64,000 bases of DNA, taken from NCBI GenBank assembly GCA_903953565.1, contig CAJBKE010000004.1, positions 124,001-188,000 on the forward strand, given 5' to 3'. The notes beneath the pieces were generated by a model that had not been told where the DNA came from, made no database searches, and saw only the letters and a list, made by a program, of their open reading frames with translations. The stretch comes from an uncultured Verrucomicrobiota bacterium (lineage in GTDB: Bacteria > Verrucomicrobiota > Verrucomicrobiia > Chthoniobacterales > JACTMZ01). This document shows, one piece after another, positions 47,841 through 58,014 of this stretch; position 1 is the first letter of the stretch; each line of letters begins with the position of its first letter. The translations under genes and the position numbers were made by a program.

Positions 47841-48599
47841 TTACGCCGTTGCCTCAACCGCATTACGCACGCTGGCTAGCGCGTAATCCCTATTCATCTT
47901 GGCAATAAACGCCGCCGGCACCCCAGCCGGACAAACCGCCTCGCATTCATAGTAGTTGGAACAATTGCCGAACCCTTCCTTGTCCATTTGCGCGACCATA
48001 CCGCGCACGCGCCGCCCGGCCTCCGCCTTACCCTGTGGCAACAGACCCAAATGCCCCACCTTGGCTGCAACGAAGAGCATGGCCGATCCGTTCGGACAGG
48101 CCGCCGCGCACGCCCCGCAGCCGATGCAGGCCGCCGCATCCATGGCATAGTCCGCAACCGTCTTGGGAATCGGCGTGTCGTTGGCATCCTGGGCGTTGCC
48201 GCAGCGCTCGCTGATGAAACCGCCCGCGGCAATGACGCGATCGTAAGCCGAACGGTTAACGACCAAGTCCTTGACCACCGGAAAGGCGCCGACGCGGAAC
48301 GGTTCGATGTAGATCGTGTCCCCGTCGCTGAACTTCCGCATATAAAGCTGGCAGGCCGTCCCACGTCCGGGGCCCTGCGGGATCCCGTTGATCGTCATAC
48401 TGCACGCACCGCAAATGCCCTCGCGGCAATCATGATCGAAAGCCACCGGCTCCTCACCTTTTTCGGTCAGCCGGTCGTTGACGATGTCGAGCATCTCCAG
48501 AAACGAAGCCTCGGAAGGAATGTCGCGCGCCGCCACTTCCTGAAATTTTCCCTGACCGCTCCCTTCCTCCTGCCGCCAAATCTTGAGGTTGAAGTTCAT
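47841..48599 (-). CDS. sdhB: Succinate dehydrogenase/fumarate reductase iron-sulfur subunit
   Basis: This subunit passes electrons from the flavin of SdhA to the membrane quinone site. The [2Fe-2S] cluster ligands are in [26 protein letters not shown]. The [4Fe-4S] and [3Fe-4S] clusters are in [16 protein letters not shown] and [16 protein letters not shown]. Its length and the gene order C-A-B fit the b558-type (single cytochrome subunit) complexes. The gene is separated from sdhA by an inserted cassette with an IVP-like gene; the heptad array ends just before its ATG. Confidence 0.96.
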   Translation of the reverse strand: MNFNLKIWRQEEGSGQGKFQEVAARDIPSEASFLEMLDIVNDRLTEKGEEPVAFDHDCREGICGACSMTINGIPQGPGRGTACQLYMRKFSDGDTIYIEPFRVGAFPVVKDLVVNRSAYDRVIAAGGFISERCGNAQDANDTPIPKTVADYAMDAAACIGCGACAAACPNGSAMLFVAAKVGHLGLLPQGKAEAGRRVRGMVAQMDKEGFGNCSNYYECEAVCPAGVPAAFIAKMNRDYALASVRNAVEATA

Positions 48600-48605
48600 G
48601 AAATA

Positions 48606-48634
48606 GTTGAGAGGTGAGGGTTGAGGGTTGAGGG
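48606..48634. repeat. GAGGGTT heptad repeat, left flank of the IVP-like cassette
   Basis: GAGAGGTGAGGGTTGAGGGT and the following unit form about four heptads between sdhB and the IVP-like gene. They are inverted relative to those at 49026-49054 on the other side of that gene. Confidence 0.65.
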
Positions 48635-48635
48635 A

Positions 48636-49010
48636 TTAGCTACGTAGATGGTTACGCAGGCCGCTGAGCATGCGGATGAGTGCCTCCGAGTCAGAGTAAA
48701 GTTTTTGAAATACTTGTTCGTCGAGAAAACCTTGCTTTTGAGCAATGAAACCTTGGCTGACCAGCTCGTAGAGCGAGCCGACGGCCAGCTCGACGAATCG
48801 GGCAAAGTCCTGACGTGAGGAACGCGAACTTCCCTCGGCGATGTTGGAAGAGACCGACACAACCGCACGCCGCATCTGGCTCGTGATGCCGAATCTTTCA
48901 TCGGACGGAAACTTTCCCGTAACGTCGTAGATGAACGCAGCGAGATCAACCGCTCGCTGCCAGACATCGAGCTTTTCAAAGTTGAAGCCTCTTTTTGTTT
49001 CATCCGGCAT
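48636..49010 (-). CDS. Four-helix-bundle protein, IVP/S23 family (TIGR02436)
   Basis: The 124-residue protein has the full family pattern: NFEKLDVWQRAVDLAAFIYDVTGKFPSDERFGITSQMRRAVVSVSSNIAEGSSRSSRQDF, then FVELAVGSLYELVSQG. Members were first known from intervening sequences in 23S rRNA genes of spirochaetes, and relatives (Avd) serve diversity-generating retroelements. The role of free-standing copies is unknown. Here the gene lies between sdhA and sdhB in the operon direction and is bounded by inverted heptad arrays, which suggests a transposed cassette. No reverse transcriptase is in the window. Confidence 0.9.
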   Translation of the reverse strand: MPDETKRGFNFEKLDVWQRAVDLAAFIYDVTGKFPSDERFGITSQMRRAVVSVSSNIAEGSSRSSRQDFARFVELAVGSLYELVSQGFIAQKQGFLDEQVFQKLYSDSEALIRMLSGLRNHLRS

Positions 49011-49025
49011 CTCTGGATCCTGTGT

Positions 49026-49053
49026 CTCTCAACTCTCATCCCTCAACCCTCAG

Positions 49054-49054
<1 letters not shown>
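49026..49054. repeat. CTCAACC heptad repeat, right flank of the IVP-like cassette
   Basis: CTCTCAACTCTCATCCCTCA and the next unit end at the sdhA stop codon. Together with 48606-48634 they bracket the IVP-like gene as inverted arrays. Confidence 0.65.
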
Positions 49055-50975
<1,921 letters not shown>

Positions 50976-50979
<4 letters not shown>

Positions 50980-51743
50980 GATTGCGCGGAAGCTGTGAGT
51001 TCAGGCGCAACCCGACGGTCATCCGGAAGCACCTTCAAAAAACCCGCCACCGAGGCGACGGGAATCGAGGCAAAGCCGAGCATCAACGCCCAAGAAACGA
51101 GCAACGCCCCGTGCTTGATCAGCTTGGCCGATTTGCGTCCGTTCAGGCCGAAGGTCTGGAACACGCTGGAAATACCGTGGCTCAGGTGCATCCCAAGCAG
51201 CACGAGGCTGAGCAGATAAAATCCGGAGACCAGCGGGTTGTGGAAACTCAGGATGATCATCGCGGCCACATCATGCCGTCCCTCGAGGTCATAAAGATGC
51301 GAGTGCGGGCTCATCCCCGCCGCGAATTGCAGCACATGGAAAATGAGAAACGAAAGAACGACCAGCCCGCTCAACGCCATGGTCCGGGCAAAAATCGTGC
51401 TCTGCACCCGCGCCTTGACCGCATAGCGCTGCGGCCGCGCGCGCCGGTTCTCGAGGACAAGCGACAACGTGGTGAAAATGTGCACGAGAAAAACAACCAG
51501 CAATCCGCCCCGCGCCCCCCAAAGAAGAATCGGACTGGCGTGCAGCGCCTGCGCATACACATTGATGCCCTCACCGTAAGGCCCGACGTAGATCGTCAAG
51601 TTGCCCGCCAGATGGGCGAGGACAAACAAGACCAGTAGCCCGCCCGATATCCCCACGATCCACTTGCGCCCGATCGATGACTTGGCAAAAGCGCAGAGTG
51701 GATTTTGCTGGCGGGGACCCTGGTAGACCGAGGCGACAGACAT
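50976..51743 (-). CDS. sdhC: Succinate dehydrogenase cytochrome b558 subunit
   Basis: This single membrane anchor has five helices (for example [23 protein letters not shown] and [23 protein letters not shown]). Histidines in [22 protein letters not shown] and [17 protein letters not shown] are the expected ligands for two haems in the b558 type. The ATG at 51743 replaces a longer frame beginning at TTG. An 8-bp inverted repeat lies directly upstream, between this start and the divergent gene. Confidence 0.93.
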
Positions 51744-51753
51744 GATTGCGTAG

Positions 51754-51774
51754 ACTATTAGATTGCCTAATAGT
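51754..51774 (-). promoter_or_regulatory. Inverted repeat upstream of sdhC
   Basis: ACTATTAG and CTAATAGT are perfect 8-bp arms around ATTGC. The repeat ends 10 bases before the sdhC ATG. It is one of few AT-rich palindromes in the window. It could be an operator or an RNA hairpin covering the translation start of the sdh message. Confidence 0.5.
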
Positions 51775-51861
51775 TGCAACGCTTAAGATCGGCCTCCGGA
51801 TGCGTTTACTGCGTCGGGAGCACTTGCACTGACCGCGGAGCCGCTATACCGGTCAGGCCTG

Positions 51862-52581
51862 ATGAAAACCCTACCTCTGATTCTGGTCGGCACCCTGCTC
51901 GCTTCTTCTCACGCTCTCCTCGCCCGGGGCGGTGGCGGCGGCGGTGGTGATTTTCGTGGCGGTGATTTCGGCGGGGGCGGACTCCGGGAGGAAGGAGTGG
52001 ACGATGCCGCGTTCCGGCAGGAGGCCCCGCGGGTCGATGAAAGCATCGATGGTGACGCCGCCTTGGCGCGTCAGGACGACGACGCGACCATCGATCGCAC
52101 CGGTCAGGACAGCTTTCGCATCAACGACAACAACGGCTCGGCCGCCGTCAACGTCCGCCCCGAAGGCGATGACACAGCCAACGTCAATGTGCGCACCGCC
52201 GACGGACGCGACTACGACACCACCGTGGCGGGGCCGGATGGCTACCGCGCCGGCTACGTCTGGCAGAACGGCGACTATGTGGCCGTCAACTGTGATCCGT
52301 TCGTGCCCTACGCCGCTCCGTTCGGCATGTGGGCCGGATGGAACATTGTTACCCAGCCCGAATACGTCCAATACCCGGTCTACGCCACCTACCCGGTCGA
52401 AACGGCCGTCGAAGTCGCCCTGCAAAAGCTCGGCCTCTACACCGGACCGATCGACGGCAACGCCGCTTCCTGCGCCGGCGCCATCGAGCAATATCAGTCG
52501 CAGAACAACATGCCGGTCACCGGCACAATCACGCCGGAATTGCTCACTGCGTTGGGCATCCAAGCAAGTTTCGGTCAGTAG
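51862..52581 (+). CDS. Exported glycine-rich protein with a C-terminal peptidoglycan-binding domain
   Basis: A signal peptide (ending SSHALLA) leads to a glycine-rich stretch (RGGGGGGGDFRGGDFGGGG). A DDDATIDRTGQDSF-type acidic region and a small YVWQNGDYVAVNCDPF domain follow. Residues 180-235 match PG_binding_1: VALQKLGLYTGPIDGNAASCAGAIEQYQSQNNMPVTGTITPELLTALGI. It should sit in the periplasm and bind the cell wall. The last 30 bases, encoding LGIQASFGQ, are repeated beyond the hairpin element that begins at the stop codon. Confidence 0.8.
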   Translation: MKTLPLILVGTLLASSHALLARGGGGGGGDFRGGDFGGGGLREEGVDDAAFRQEAPRVDESIDGDAALARQDDDATIDRTGQDSFRINDNNGSAAVNVRPEGDDTANVNVRTADGRDYDTTVAGPDGYRAGYVWQNGDYVAVNCDPFVPYAAPFGMWAGWNIVTQPEYVQYPVYATYPVETAVEVALQKLGLYTGPIDGNAASCAGAIEQYQSQNNMPVTGTITPELLTALGIQASFGQ

Positions 52582-52647
52582 GTGGATTGCGATGTCCTCA
52601 TCGCGATAACCTCCCTCACCGATCGCGCCCGGAGGGCACGATCCACC
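52581..52647. repeat. GGTGGAT...ATCCACC hairpin element, copy 2 (most complete)
   Basis: The element starts GGTGGATTGCGATGTCC, contains TCATCGCGATAACC, and ends GGAGGGCACGATCCACC. The outer GGTGGAT/ATCCACC ends are inverted repeats, and an inner hairpin is formed by the GCGAT/ATCGC blocks. It is flanked by near-identical copies of the 3' end of the preceding gene (52552-52581 and 52648-52674). Confidence 0.7.
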
Positions 52648-52680
52648 TTGGGCATCCAAGCCAGCTTCCAGTAGTCACGC

Positions 52681-53982
52681 TCAACGCGGCGCCAGAATCC
52701 CGGCCACCGCGCCGGTCATGAAACAGGCGAGGTTGGCGCCGATCAGCGCTCTCCATCCGAGCTGCGCCAGGGTCTGACGCTGCGATGGCGCCATCGCACC
52801 GATGCCGCCGATCTGCACACCGATAGAGACAAAGTTGGCGAAGCCGGTCAGCGCGTAGGTCAGGATCATCAGGTTGCGTGGATCCGTGTAGAGCCCGGCC
52901 GCCTTCATCTCGCCGAGGCGGACAAAGGACACAAATTCGTTGAGCACGGTGCGCAGGCCGAGAAACTCACCCGACTGCAAGACGGCGTCGCCGCTGATCC
53001 CCATGAGCCAGGCAATGGGTGCAAAAAGGATCCCCAAGATGAATTCAAGCGAAAATCCCTCGTAGACGCCGTTGGTCCATTGCGCGACCAACTCGTTCAG
53101 TCCGGTCGGCGCACCGATCCATTGCCCGAGAATAAAATTCACAAAGGCCACCAGCGCGGTGAAGACAAGGAGCATGGCGCCGACATTGACCGCCAGCTTC
53201 ACGCCCTCGGTGGTGCCGTGACAAATCGCATCGAGCAGGTTCACGCCGTTGCGCTCCGGCGCGAGCTGCAGTGATTTGTCCACTTCTTCGGTCTGCGGCA
53301 GCAGGATTTTCGACATGAGCAACGCCGCCGGCACGGAAATGACCGACGCCGTGAGCAAGTGCGTGGCGAAGACGAGTTGCTGCTGCGGGTCCCCTGCTCC
53401 AAGCAGACTGATATAGGCCACCATGACCGCACCGGCCACGGTGGCCATGCCCCCGACCATGACGCACAAAATTTCCGACCGCGTCATGCCGGCCAGCCAT
53501 GGACGGATAAGCAGCGGTGCTTCGGTTTGCCCGAGAAACACATTCGCAGTGGCGGAGAGCGTCTCCGGCCCGGAAAGACGCATCGTCTTCGAGAAAAGCC
53601 ACGCCATGCCACGCACGATTCTCTGCAGGATTCCCAGGTAGTAGAGCGCGGCACTGAACGCGGAGAAAAAGATGACCGAGGGCAGCACGGCGAGCGCAAA
53701 AATCACCCCGTGGGTCTGCTCGTCGAGCAATGTCCCGAAAAGAAACCGCGTTCCCTCGGCCGTGAAGCCGAGCAGCTTGACGAAGAAAAGTCCGACCGCT
53801 TCGACCGCGACGCGCACCGGCGGAAAATGGATAACGAGGGCGGCGAGGACGAATTGCAGGGCGATCCCGACCCCCACCACGCGCCAGGGGATATTTTTCC
53901 GATCGGCGCTGAACAGGACGGCGATACCGAGAAAGACCGCTATACCGAGGAAACCGCGACAAAGATCGACGAACGTTTCCAC
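52681..53982 (-). CDS. Concentrative nucleoside transporter (CNT/NupC family)
   Basis: This cation-coupled nucleoside importer has about eight to ten helices. GPETLSATANVFLGQTEAPLLIRPWLAGMTRSEILCVMVGGMATVAGAVMVAY carries the conserved G-Q-T-E-A-P substrate and sodium motif. A second block with PIAWLMGISGDAVLQSGEFLGLRTVLNEFVSF matches the matching repeat. GTG at 53982 gives the usual short N-terminus (VETFVDLCRGFLG...SADRKNI), while the open frame upstream overlaps the small basic gene. It is read in the same direction as the transhydrogenase operon. Confidence 0.92.
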   Translation of the reverse strand: METFVDLCRGFLGIAVFLGIAVLFSADRKNIPWRVVGVGIALQFVLAALVIHFPPVRVAVEAVGLFFVKLLGFTAEGTRFLFGTLLDEQTHGVIFALAVLPSVIFFSAFSAALYYLGILQRIVRGMAWLFSKTMRLSGPETLSATANVFLGQTEAPLLIRPWLAGMTRSEILCVMVGGMATVAGAVMVAYISLLGAGDPQQQLVFATHLLTASVISVPAALLMSKILLPQTEEVDKSLQLAPERNGVNLLDAICHGTTEGVKLAVNVGAMLLVFTALVAFVNFILGQWIGAPTGLNELVAQWTNGVYEGFSLEFILGILFAPIAWLMGISGDAVLQSGEFLGLRTVLNEFVSFVRLGEMKAAGLYTDPRNLMILTYALTGFANFVSIGVQIGGIGAMAPSQRQTLAQLGWRALIGANLACFMTGAVAGILAPR

Positions 53983-54016
53983 GGTGCGCGGGCGGGGAAC
54001 AAAAACCGCGCAACGT

Positions 54017-54142
54017 TCAGCGCCCGCCGCCGCGGTTGTCGCGCCGCGCCTGCTTGCGCGCTTGCGCCGCACGTTGATGCGTGCCGATCCGTTTCCCGAC
54101 CGCGGTCTTGTTGGATTTCTTCAAGCTCTTCGTTTTTTTCAT
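54017..54142 (-). CDS. Small basic protein of 41 residues, unknown function
   Basis: Between the transporter and pntB, an ATG at 54142 opens a frame encoding MKKTKSLKKSNKTAVGKR and ending RKQARRDNRGGGR. Seventeen of 41 residues are lysine or arginine and there are two acidic or fewer, so an RNA- or ribosome-binding peptide is possible. The frame lies 12 bases after pntB in the same direction and the codon choice looks like its neighbours. It is unlike the TIGR04137 small basic proteins of this phylum. It could still be a chance frame. Confidence 0.5.
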   Translation of the reverse strand: MKKTKSLKKSNKTAVGKRIGTHQRAAQARKQARRDNRGGGR

Positions 54143-54154
54143 AAATGATCCTGA

Positions 54155-55567
54155 TCAATGCATACCAGAGTCGCCGGCCAGAGTCTTGGCCATATCGCCG
54201 ACCACCGCTTTGGCATCGCCGAACACCATGAGCGTTTTGTCCATGGCATAAAGTTCATTGTCGATCCCGGCAAAGCCCGGCTTCATCGAACGCTTCACCG
54301 CGAGCACCGTCTTGGCGCGGTCGGCCTCGATGATCGGCATGCCATGGATCGGCGACTTCGGATTGTTCTTCGCCGCGGGATTGACCACGTCATTGGCCCC
54401 GAGCACCAGCACCACGTCCACTTGCGGCATCTCCGGGTTGATCTCGTCCATTTCGACCAAGTCATCGTAGGGAATATCCGCCTCGGCCAGCAGCACATTC
54501 ATGTGACCCGGCATGCGACCAGCCACCGGATGAATGGCGAACTTCACCTTGATGCCGCGTTTGGTCAGCTGATCGTAAAGTTCGCGCACGCGGTGCTGGG
54601 CCTGCGCTACGGCCATGCCGTATCCGGGGACAATGACCACCGTGTCGGCCTGCTCCATAATCTCCGCCGCCTCCGCTGCCGTGGCGCTCTTCACCGTCTG
54701 CCCCTCCTGCCCTCCCGTATCGGCCTGCGCGCTGCCGAACGCGCCAAAGAGCACATTGCTGAAGCTCCGATTCATCGCCTTGCACATGATGATGGACAGA
54801 ATCAGTCCGGACGAACCATCGAGCGCACCGGCAATGATGAGCAACGTGTTGTCCAAGACAAAGCCCATGGCCACGGCGGACAACCCCGCATAAGCATTGA
54901 GCAGCGCAATGACAGTCGGCATGTCGGCCCCACCGATCGGAATGATCAACATTACCCCGAAGGCCAGGGAAAGAGTGATCAATAGCGGAAACAAAAAGGT
55001 CAGCTGTGGATTAATGATAAGCCCCACGGCACACGCGATGGCCCCGCCCAAGGTGAGAAAGTTCACGATGAGCTGACCTCGATACGTAATCGGACGCCCC
55101 GGCAGGATTTCCTGCAACTTGCCCGCGGCCATGAGGCTGCCGGTGAAGGTGAGGAATCCCAGAATGACCTCCGCCGAAATGGCGAACATCCGGAACGTGG
55201 TTAGGTTGTGTCCGCCATCGTGGATCCACAGGTAGTATTTCGCCGTGCCGACCAGGCCCGCGGCCAATCCGCCGAAGGCATGCGACAAAGCTGTCCGCTG
55301 CGGCACCGCAGTGAGTGGCACTTTGGAGAGCGGCACACCGATGAGGCCGCCGACCATGACGGCCAGTGCGATCCACGGCAGGCTGGAAACGGCCACGGCC
55401 GGATTGAGCAAGGTGCCACCGATGCCGAGGACCATGGCCCAGACCCCTGCCCACACGCCGCGCCGCGCGCTCTGCGGCGAATTCATCCACTTGAGCGAAA
55501 AAATGAAGAGCACACTGGCCACCAAATAGGCCAGCTGCACAACCGCGTCCCGCGACTCCGGAGTCAT
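54155..55567 (-). CDS. pntB: Re/Si-specific NAD(P)+ transhydrogenase beta subunit
   Basis: The beta subunit carries the NADP(H)-binding domain III and most membrane helices of the proton-translocating transhydrogenase. About nine helices fill the first 260 residues. Domain III has VVIVPGYGMAVAQAQHRVRELYDQLTKRGIKVKFAIHPVAGRMPGHMNVLLAEA, VVLVLGANDVVNPAA and GFAGIDNELYAMDKTLMVFGDAK, all conserved. Its start overlaps the stop of the small alpha-2 subunit. The complex drives NADPH formation from NADH with the proton gradient. Confidence 0.96.
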   Translation of the reverse strand: MTPESRDAVVQLAYLVASVLFIFSLKWMNSPQSARRGVWAGVWAMVLGIGGTLLNPAVAVSSLPWIALAVMVGGLIGVPLSKVPLTAVPQRTALSHAFGGLAAGLVGTAKYYLWIHDGGHNLTTFRMFAISAEVILGFLTFTGSLMAAGKLQEILPGRPITYRGQLIVNFLTLGGAIACAVGLIINPQLTFLFPLLITLSLAFGVMLIIPIGGADMPTVIALLNAYAGLSAVAMGFVLDNTLLIIAGALDGSSGLILSIIMCKAMNRSFSNVLFGAFGSAQADTGGQEGQTVKSATAAEAAEIMEQADTVVIVPGYGMAVAQAQHRVRELYDQLTKRGIKVKFAIHPVAGRMPGHMNVLLAEADIPYDDLVEMDEINPEMPQVDVVLVLGANDVVNPAAKNNPKSPIHGMPIIEADRAKTVLAVKRSMKPGFAGIDNELYAMDKTLMVFGDAKAVVGDMAKTLAGDSGMH

Positions 55568-55911
55568 GATTTATCCTCCGGTTTGCGGCTCTTGAACATC
55601 TTGAGCATGCGGTTGGTGATGAGGAAACCGCTCACGATGTTGACCGAGGCCGCCGCAATGGCGATGAGCCCAAGAATGGTGATCCACAATGGATGGTCGT
55701 CGCCCACTTGCGGACCGGCGACCAGAATGGCGCCGACAATGACGATGGCCGAGATGGCATTGGTCAGCGACATCAGCGGCGTGTGCAGCAATCGCGAGAC
55801 ATTGCGGATGACTTCCAATCCGATGAACGTGGCCAGAATGAAAACAAAGATCAGCGGAATGTAAGCATTGAGCCCGTCGGGCGCGGCAGCAGCGAGGAGA
55901 GGAGTCATCAT
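55564..55911 (-). CDS. pntAB: NAD(P)+ transhydrogenase alpha subunit part 2 (membrane domain)
   Basis: This 115-residue protein has three to four helices (YIPLIFVFILATFIGLEVI, LTNAISAIVIVGAILVAG, ILGLIAIAAASVNIVSGFLIT) and matches the C-terminal domain II part of E. coli PntA. In this operon PntA is split into two genes, as in many bacteria. ATG at 55911 overlaps the pntAA stop (ATGA) and its own stop overlaps the pntB start, so the three subunits are translationally linked. Confidence 0.95.
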   Translation of the reverse strand: MMTPLLAAAAPDGLNAYIPLIFVFILATFIGLEVIRNVSRLLHTPLMSLTNAISAIVIVGAILVAGPQVGDDHPLWITILGLIAIAAASVNIVSGFLITNRMLKMFKSRKPEDKS

Positions 55912-57026
55912 GATTGGGCCCGGAATTGCGGATGCACGACTTGGCCACCGTGGGTCAACAGGCAGCCGGAAAGGATTTCTTCGGACGGATCGATCTTCAG
56001 CGACTTCGATTCCTTGTCCCACAGGTGCTCGATCAGCGCGAGGTAGTTGTTCGAAAGCATTTGGCTGGCATTGACCGCCACATGGTCGGCGAGATTGCGC
56101 GCACCGATCAGCAAGGCGCCGCCGACCTTATTCTCCACGCCTGGCTCGGAGCCTTCCACATTGCCACCGGTTGCCGCGGCCATGTCGATGACCACGCTGC
56201 CCGGACGCATGGCTTCGACCATCGTTGTGGTGAGAATACGTGGAGCCGGACGGCCGAAGACTTGCGCCGTGGTGATGACGACGTCCGATTGCGCGACCTG
56301 CTTGGCCATCACCTCGCGTTGCTTGGCCAATTGCTCTTCGGTCAGCGCCTTGGCATAGCCCTGCTCCGTTTGCCCGGTTTCGCCCAGATCCACTTTGACA
56401 AACTTGGCACCGAGACTCTGCACCTGTTCCTCCACCGCCGGACGCGTGTCGAAGGCTTCGACTTTGGCTCCAAGTCGTTTCGCCGTGGCAATGGCCTGCA
56501 GCCCCGCGACGCCGGCACCGATGATGAAGACCTTCGCTGCGGCAATCGTCCCCGACGGAGTCATCATCATGGGGAATACGCGATCCAAACGCTCCGCCCC
56601 GAGAATGACCGCAGCATAACCCGCGAGACTGGCCTGCGAGCTGAGCACATCCATCTTCTGCGCGATCGTCGTGCGCGGAATCATTTCCACGCTGATTGCG
56701 GACACACCCGCCGCTGCGAGCTCGTCGACCAAAGCGCGCTCCCGGAAGGGATCGAGATTGCTGATGTGCACTGCACCCCGCGCCGCGGCGCCCGGCATCG
56801 TGGGTTTGTCCACGCGCACGACAAGACCCGCCTCGGAAAGAGCCTTTGTCGCATCGCTGACCACCTCGGCTCCCTTGGCCGCATACTGCTCGTCACTCCA
56901 GCCTGAAGCGGCACCAAGCCCTGACTCCACCACGACCTGCAAGCCGGCCTTGGTCAGTTTGCCGGCATTATCGGGAGTCAGCGCGATACGTGCTGCTCCT
57001 GGTTCACGGGGGAAGAAAACCGTCAT
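55908..57026 (-). CDS. pntAA: NAD(P)+ transhydrogenase alpha subunit part 1 (NAD-binding domain)
   Basis: This soluble domain I binds NAD(H). The protein starts MTVFFPREPGAARIALTPDN, then TIAAAKVFIIGAGVAGLQAIATAKRLGAKVEAFDTRPAVEEQVQSLGAKF, the Rossmann dinucleotide motif shared with alanine dehydrogenase. GQTEQGYAKALTEEQLAKQREVMAKQVAQSDVVITTAQVFGRPAP is the family block. The ATG at 57026 replaces a long open extension into the protease gene. Its length of 372 residues is normal. Confidence 0.96.
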   Translation of the reverse strand: MTVFFPREPGAARIALTPDNAGKLTKAGLQVVVESGLGAASGWSDEQYAAKGAEVVSDATKALSEAGLVVRVDKPTMPGAAARGAVHISNLDPFRERALVDELAAAGVSAISVEMIPRTTIAQKMDVLSSQASLAGYAAVILGAERLDRVFPMMMTPSGTIAAAKVFIIGAGVAGLQAIATAKRLGAKVEAFDTRPAVEEQVQSLGAKFVKVDLGETGQTEQGYAKALTEEQLAKQREVMAKQVAQSDVVITTAQVFGRPAPRILTTTMVEAMRPGSVVIDMAAATGGNVEGSEPGVENKVGGALLIGARNLADHVAVNASQMLSNNYLALIEHLWDKESKSLKIDPSEEILSGCLLTHGGQVVHPQFRAQS

Positions 57027-57105
57027 GAGCTGTCCCCGGCTTATAGGCACCGCAGCGCCCCGCGACAACGCGAATATTTCGCCGCGCGAAGAACCGGGAA
57101 CCGGT

Positions 57106-57990
57106 TCAACGATCACCCGCCGGCTGCAGCAGACGACGCATTGTTTCGATCGACACGCAATCGCGGAATACCATTTGTACATCCTCCGCCGCGGGTTCTT
57201 CGCCTTCCTCCGTATCGGCCAAGAGCGCCGCCGTGGTGGAAACAGTGCCGACCACCTTACCCGCCGCATTGAGCACAGGAGCGCCCGAGCTGCCCGCTCC
57301 ATAATCCGCTGTCACCGTGACCCAAGTGCGCCGCACCTTGTCCTCGCCGCCCGATTCGGAAAACACCCGCGATACAATCCCCTCGCTCAGCGTGTAGAAA
57401 CGTCCGTCCGGATGACCAATCACCCGCACCGCTTCCCCGGTGCGCACTCCATCCGCCAAAGACAAAGCGGACAACTCCGCATCACCCGGATCGATTTCCA
57501 AAATGGCCGCGTCCCCATCGCGATCCGAGGCCAGCACGCGACGCACGGCGAATACCCGCCCATCAAAAGTCATCACGCCGAGCTCACCCGCCTTCTTGTC
57601 CTCGAGCACATGGTGGTTCGTCACAATGCGTCCGCGCGGATCGATCACCCACCCCGTGCTGACCGCACCCATGTGCGTTGTCTTGCAGTCCGCGCAATAT
57701 TCCGCCGAACCGACAATGACCACCGCCCGGCATGCCTGCTCGTAATCCGAAGCCGCTTCTCCTGACCCTTCATCAACCTCGACGATCTTCCCCTGCGCTG
57801 CGGCCAGAGCCTCGATAGCCTCCGCGCCACTGATTCCGTCCACGCCCGCCTGCTGCAAGCCCTCGGTGAACTTCGCCTCCAAGGCCGCATCATCGATCAC
57901 CGGCGCCGCCTGCGCCGCGGCAAGAGAAAGCAGCAAACAAAACAAACCACCACGGACTCCACGTGCTCGCCTCTTTCTCTCAACCCTCAT
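57106..57990 (-). CDS. Exported trypsin-like serine protease
   Basis: A hydrophobic signal (GLFCLLLSLAAAQAAP) is followed by a helical region, and then a trypsin-fold domain. The catalytic triad is visible as NHHV (H), DRDGDAAIL (D) and AGSSGAPVLN (nucleophilic S). A cysteine pair YCADCKTTHMG precedes the histidine. It resembles the periplasmic S1B/HtrA-type peptidases but lacks a PDZ domain; the gene upstream provides a separate PDZ protein. The ATG at 57990 lies inside a heptad array, so a downstream GTG start is possible. Confidence 0.85.
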   Translation of the reverse strand: MRVERKRRARGVRGGLFCLLLSLAAAQAAPVIDDAALEAKFTEGLQQAGVDGISGAEAIEALAAAQGKIVEVDEGSGEAASDYEQACRAVVIVGSAEYCADCKTTHMGAVSTGWVIDPRGRIVTNHHVLEDKKAGELGVMTFDGRVFAVRRVLASDRDGDAAILEIDPGDAELSALSLADGVRTGEAVRVIGHPDGRFYTLSEGIVSRVFSESGGEDKVRRTWVTVTADYGAGSSGAPVLNAAGKVVGTVSTTAALLADTEEGEEPAAEDVQMVFRDCVSIETMRRLLQPAGDR

Positions 57991-58014
57991 CACTCAACCC
58001 TCAACTCCCCTCAG
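57977..58014. repeat. CTCAACC heptad repeat between protease and PDZ genes
   Basis: CTCTCAACCCTCATCACTCA and further units span the stop of the PDZ gene and the first codons of the protease gene. It is the sixth heptad array in the window and the only one that probably enters coding sequence. Confidence 0.55.

Noticed and set aside
55912..57302. Extended N-terminus of the transhydrogenase alpha subunit up to 57302
   Set aside because: The added 92 residues overlap the protease gene in antisense. The family start MTVFFPREPGAARIALTPDN begins at 57026.
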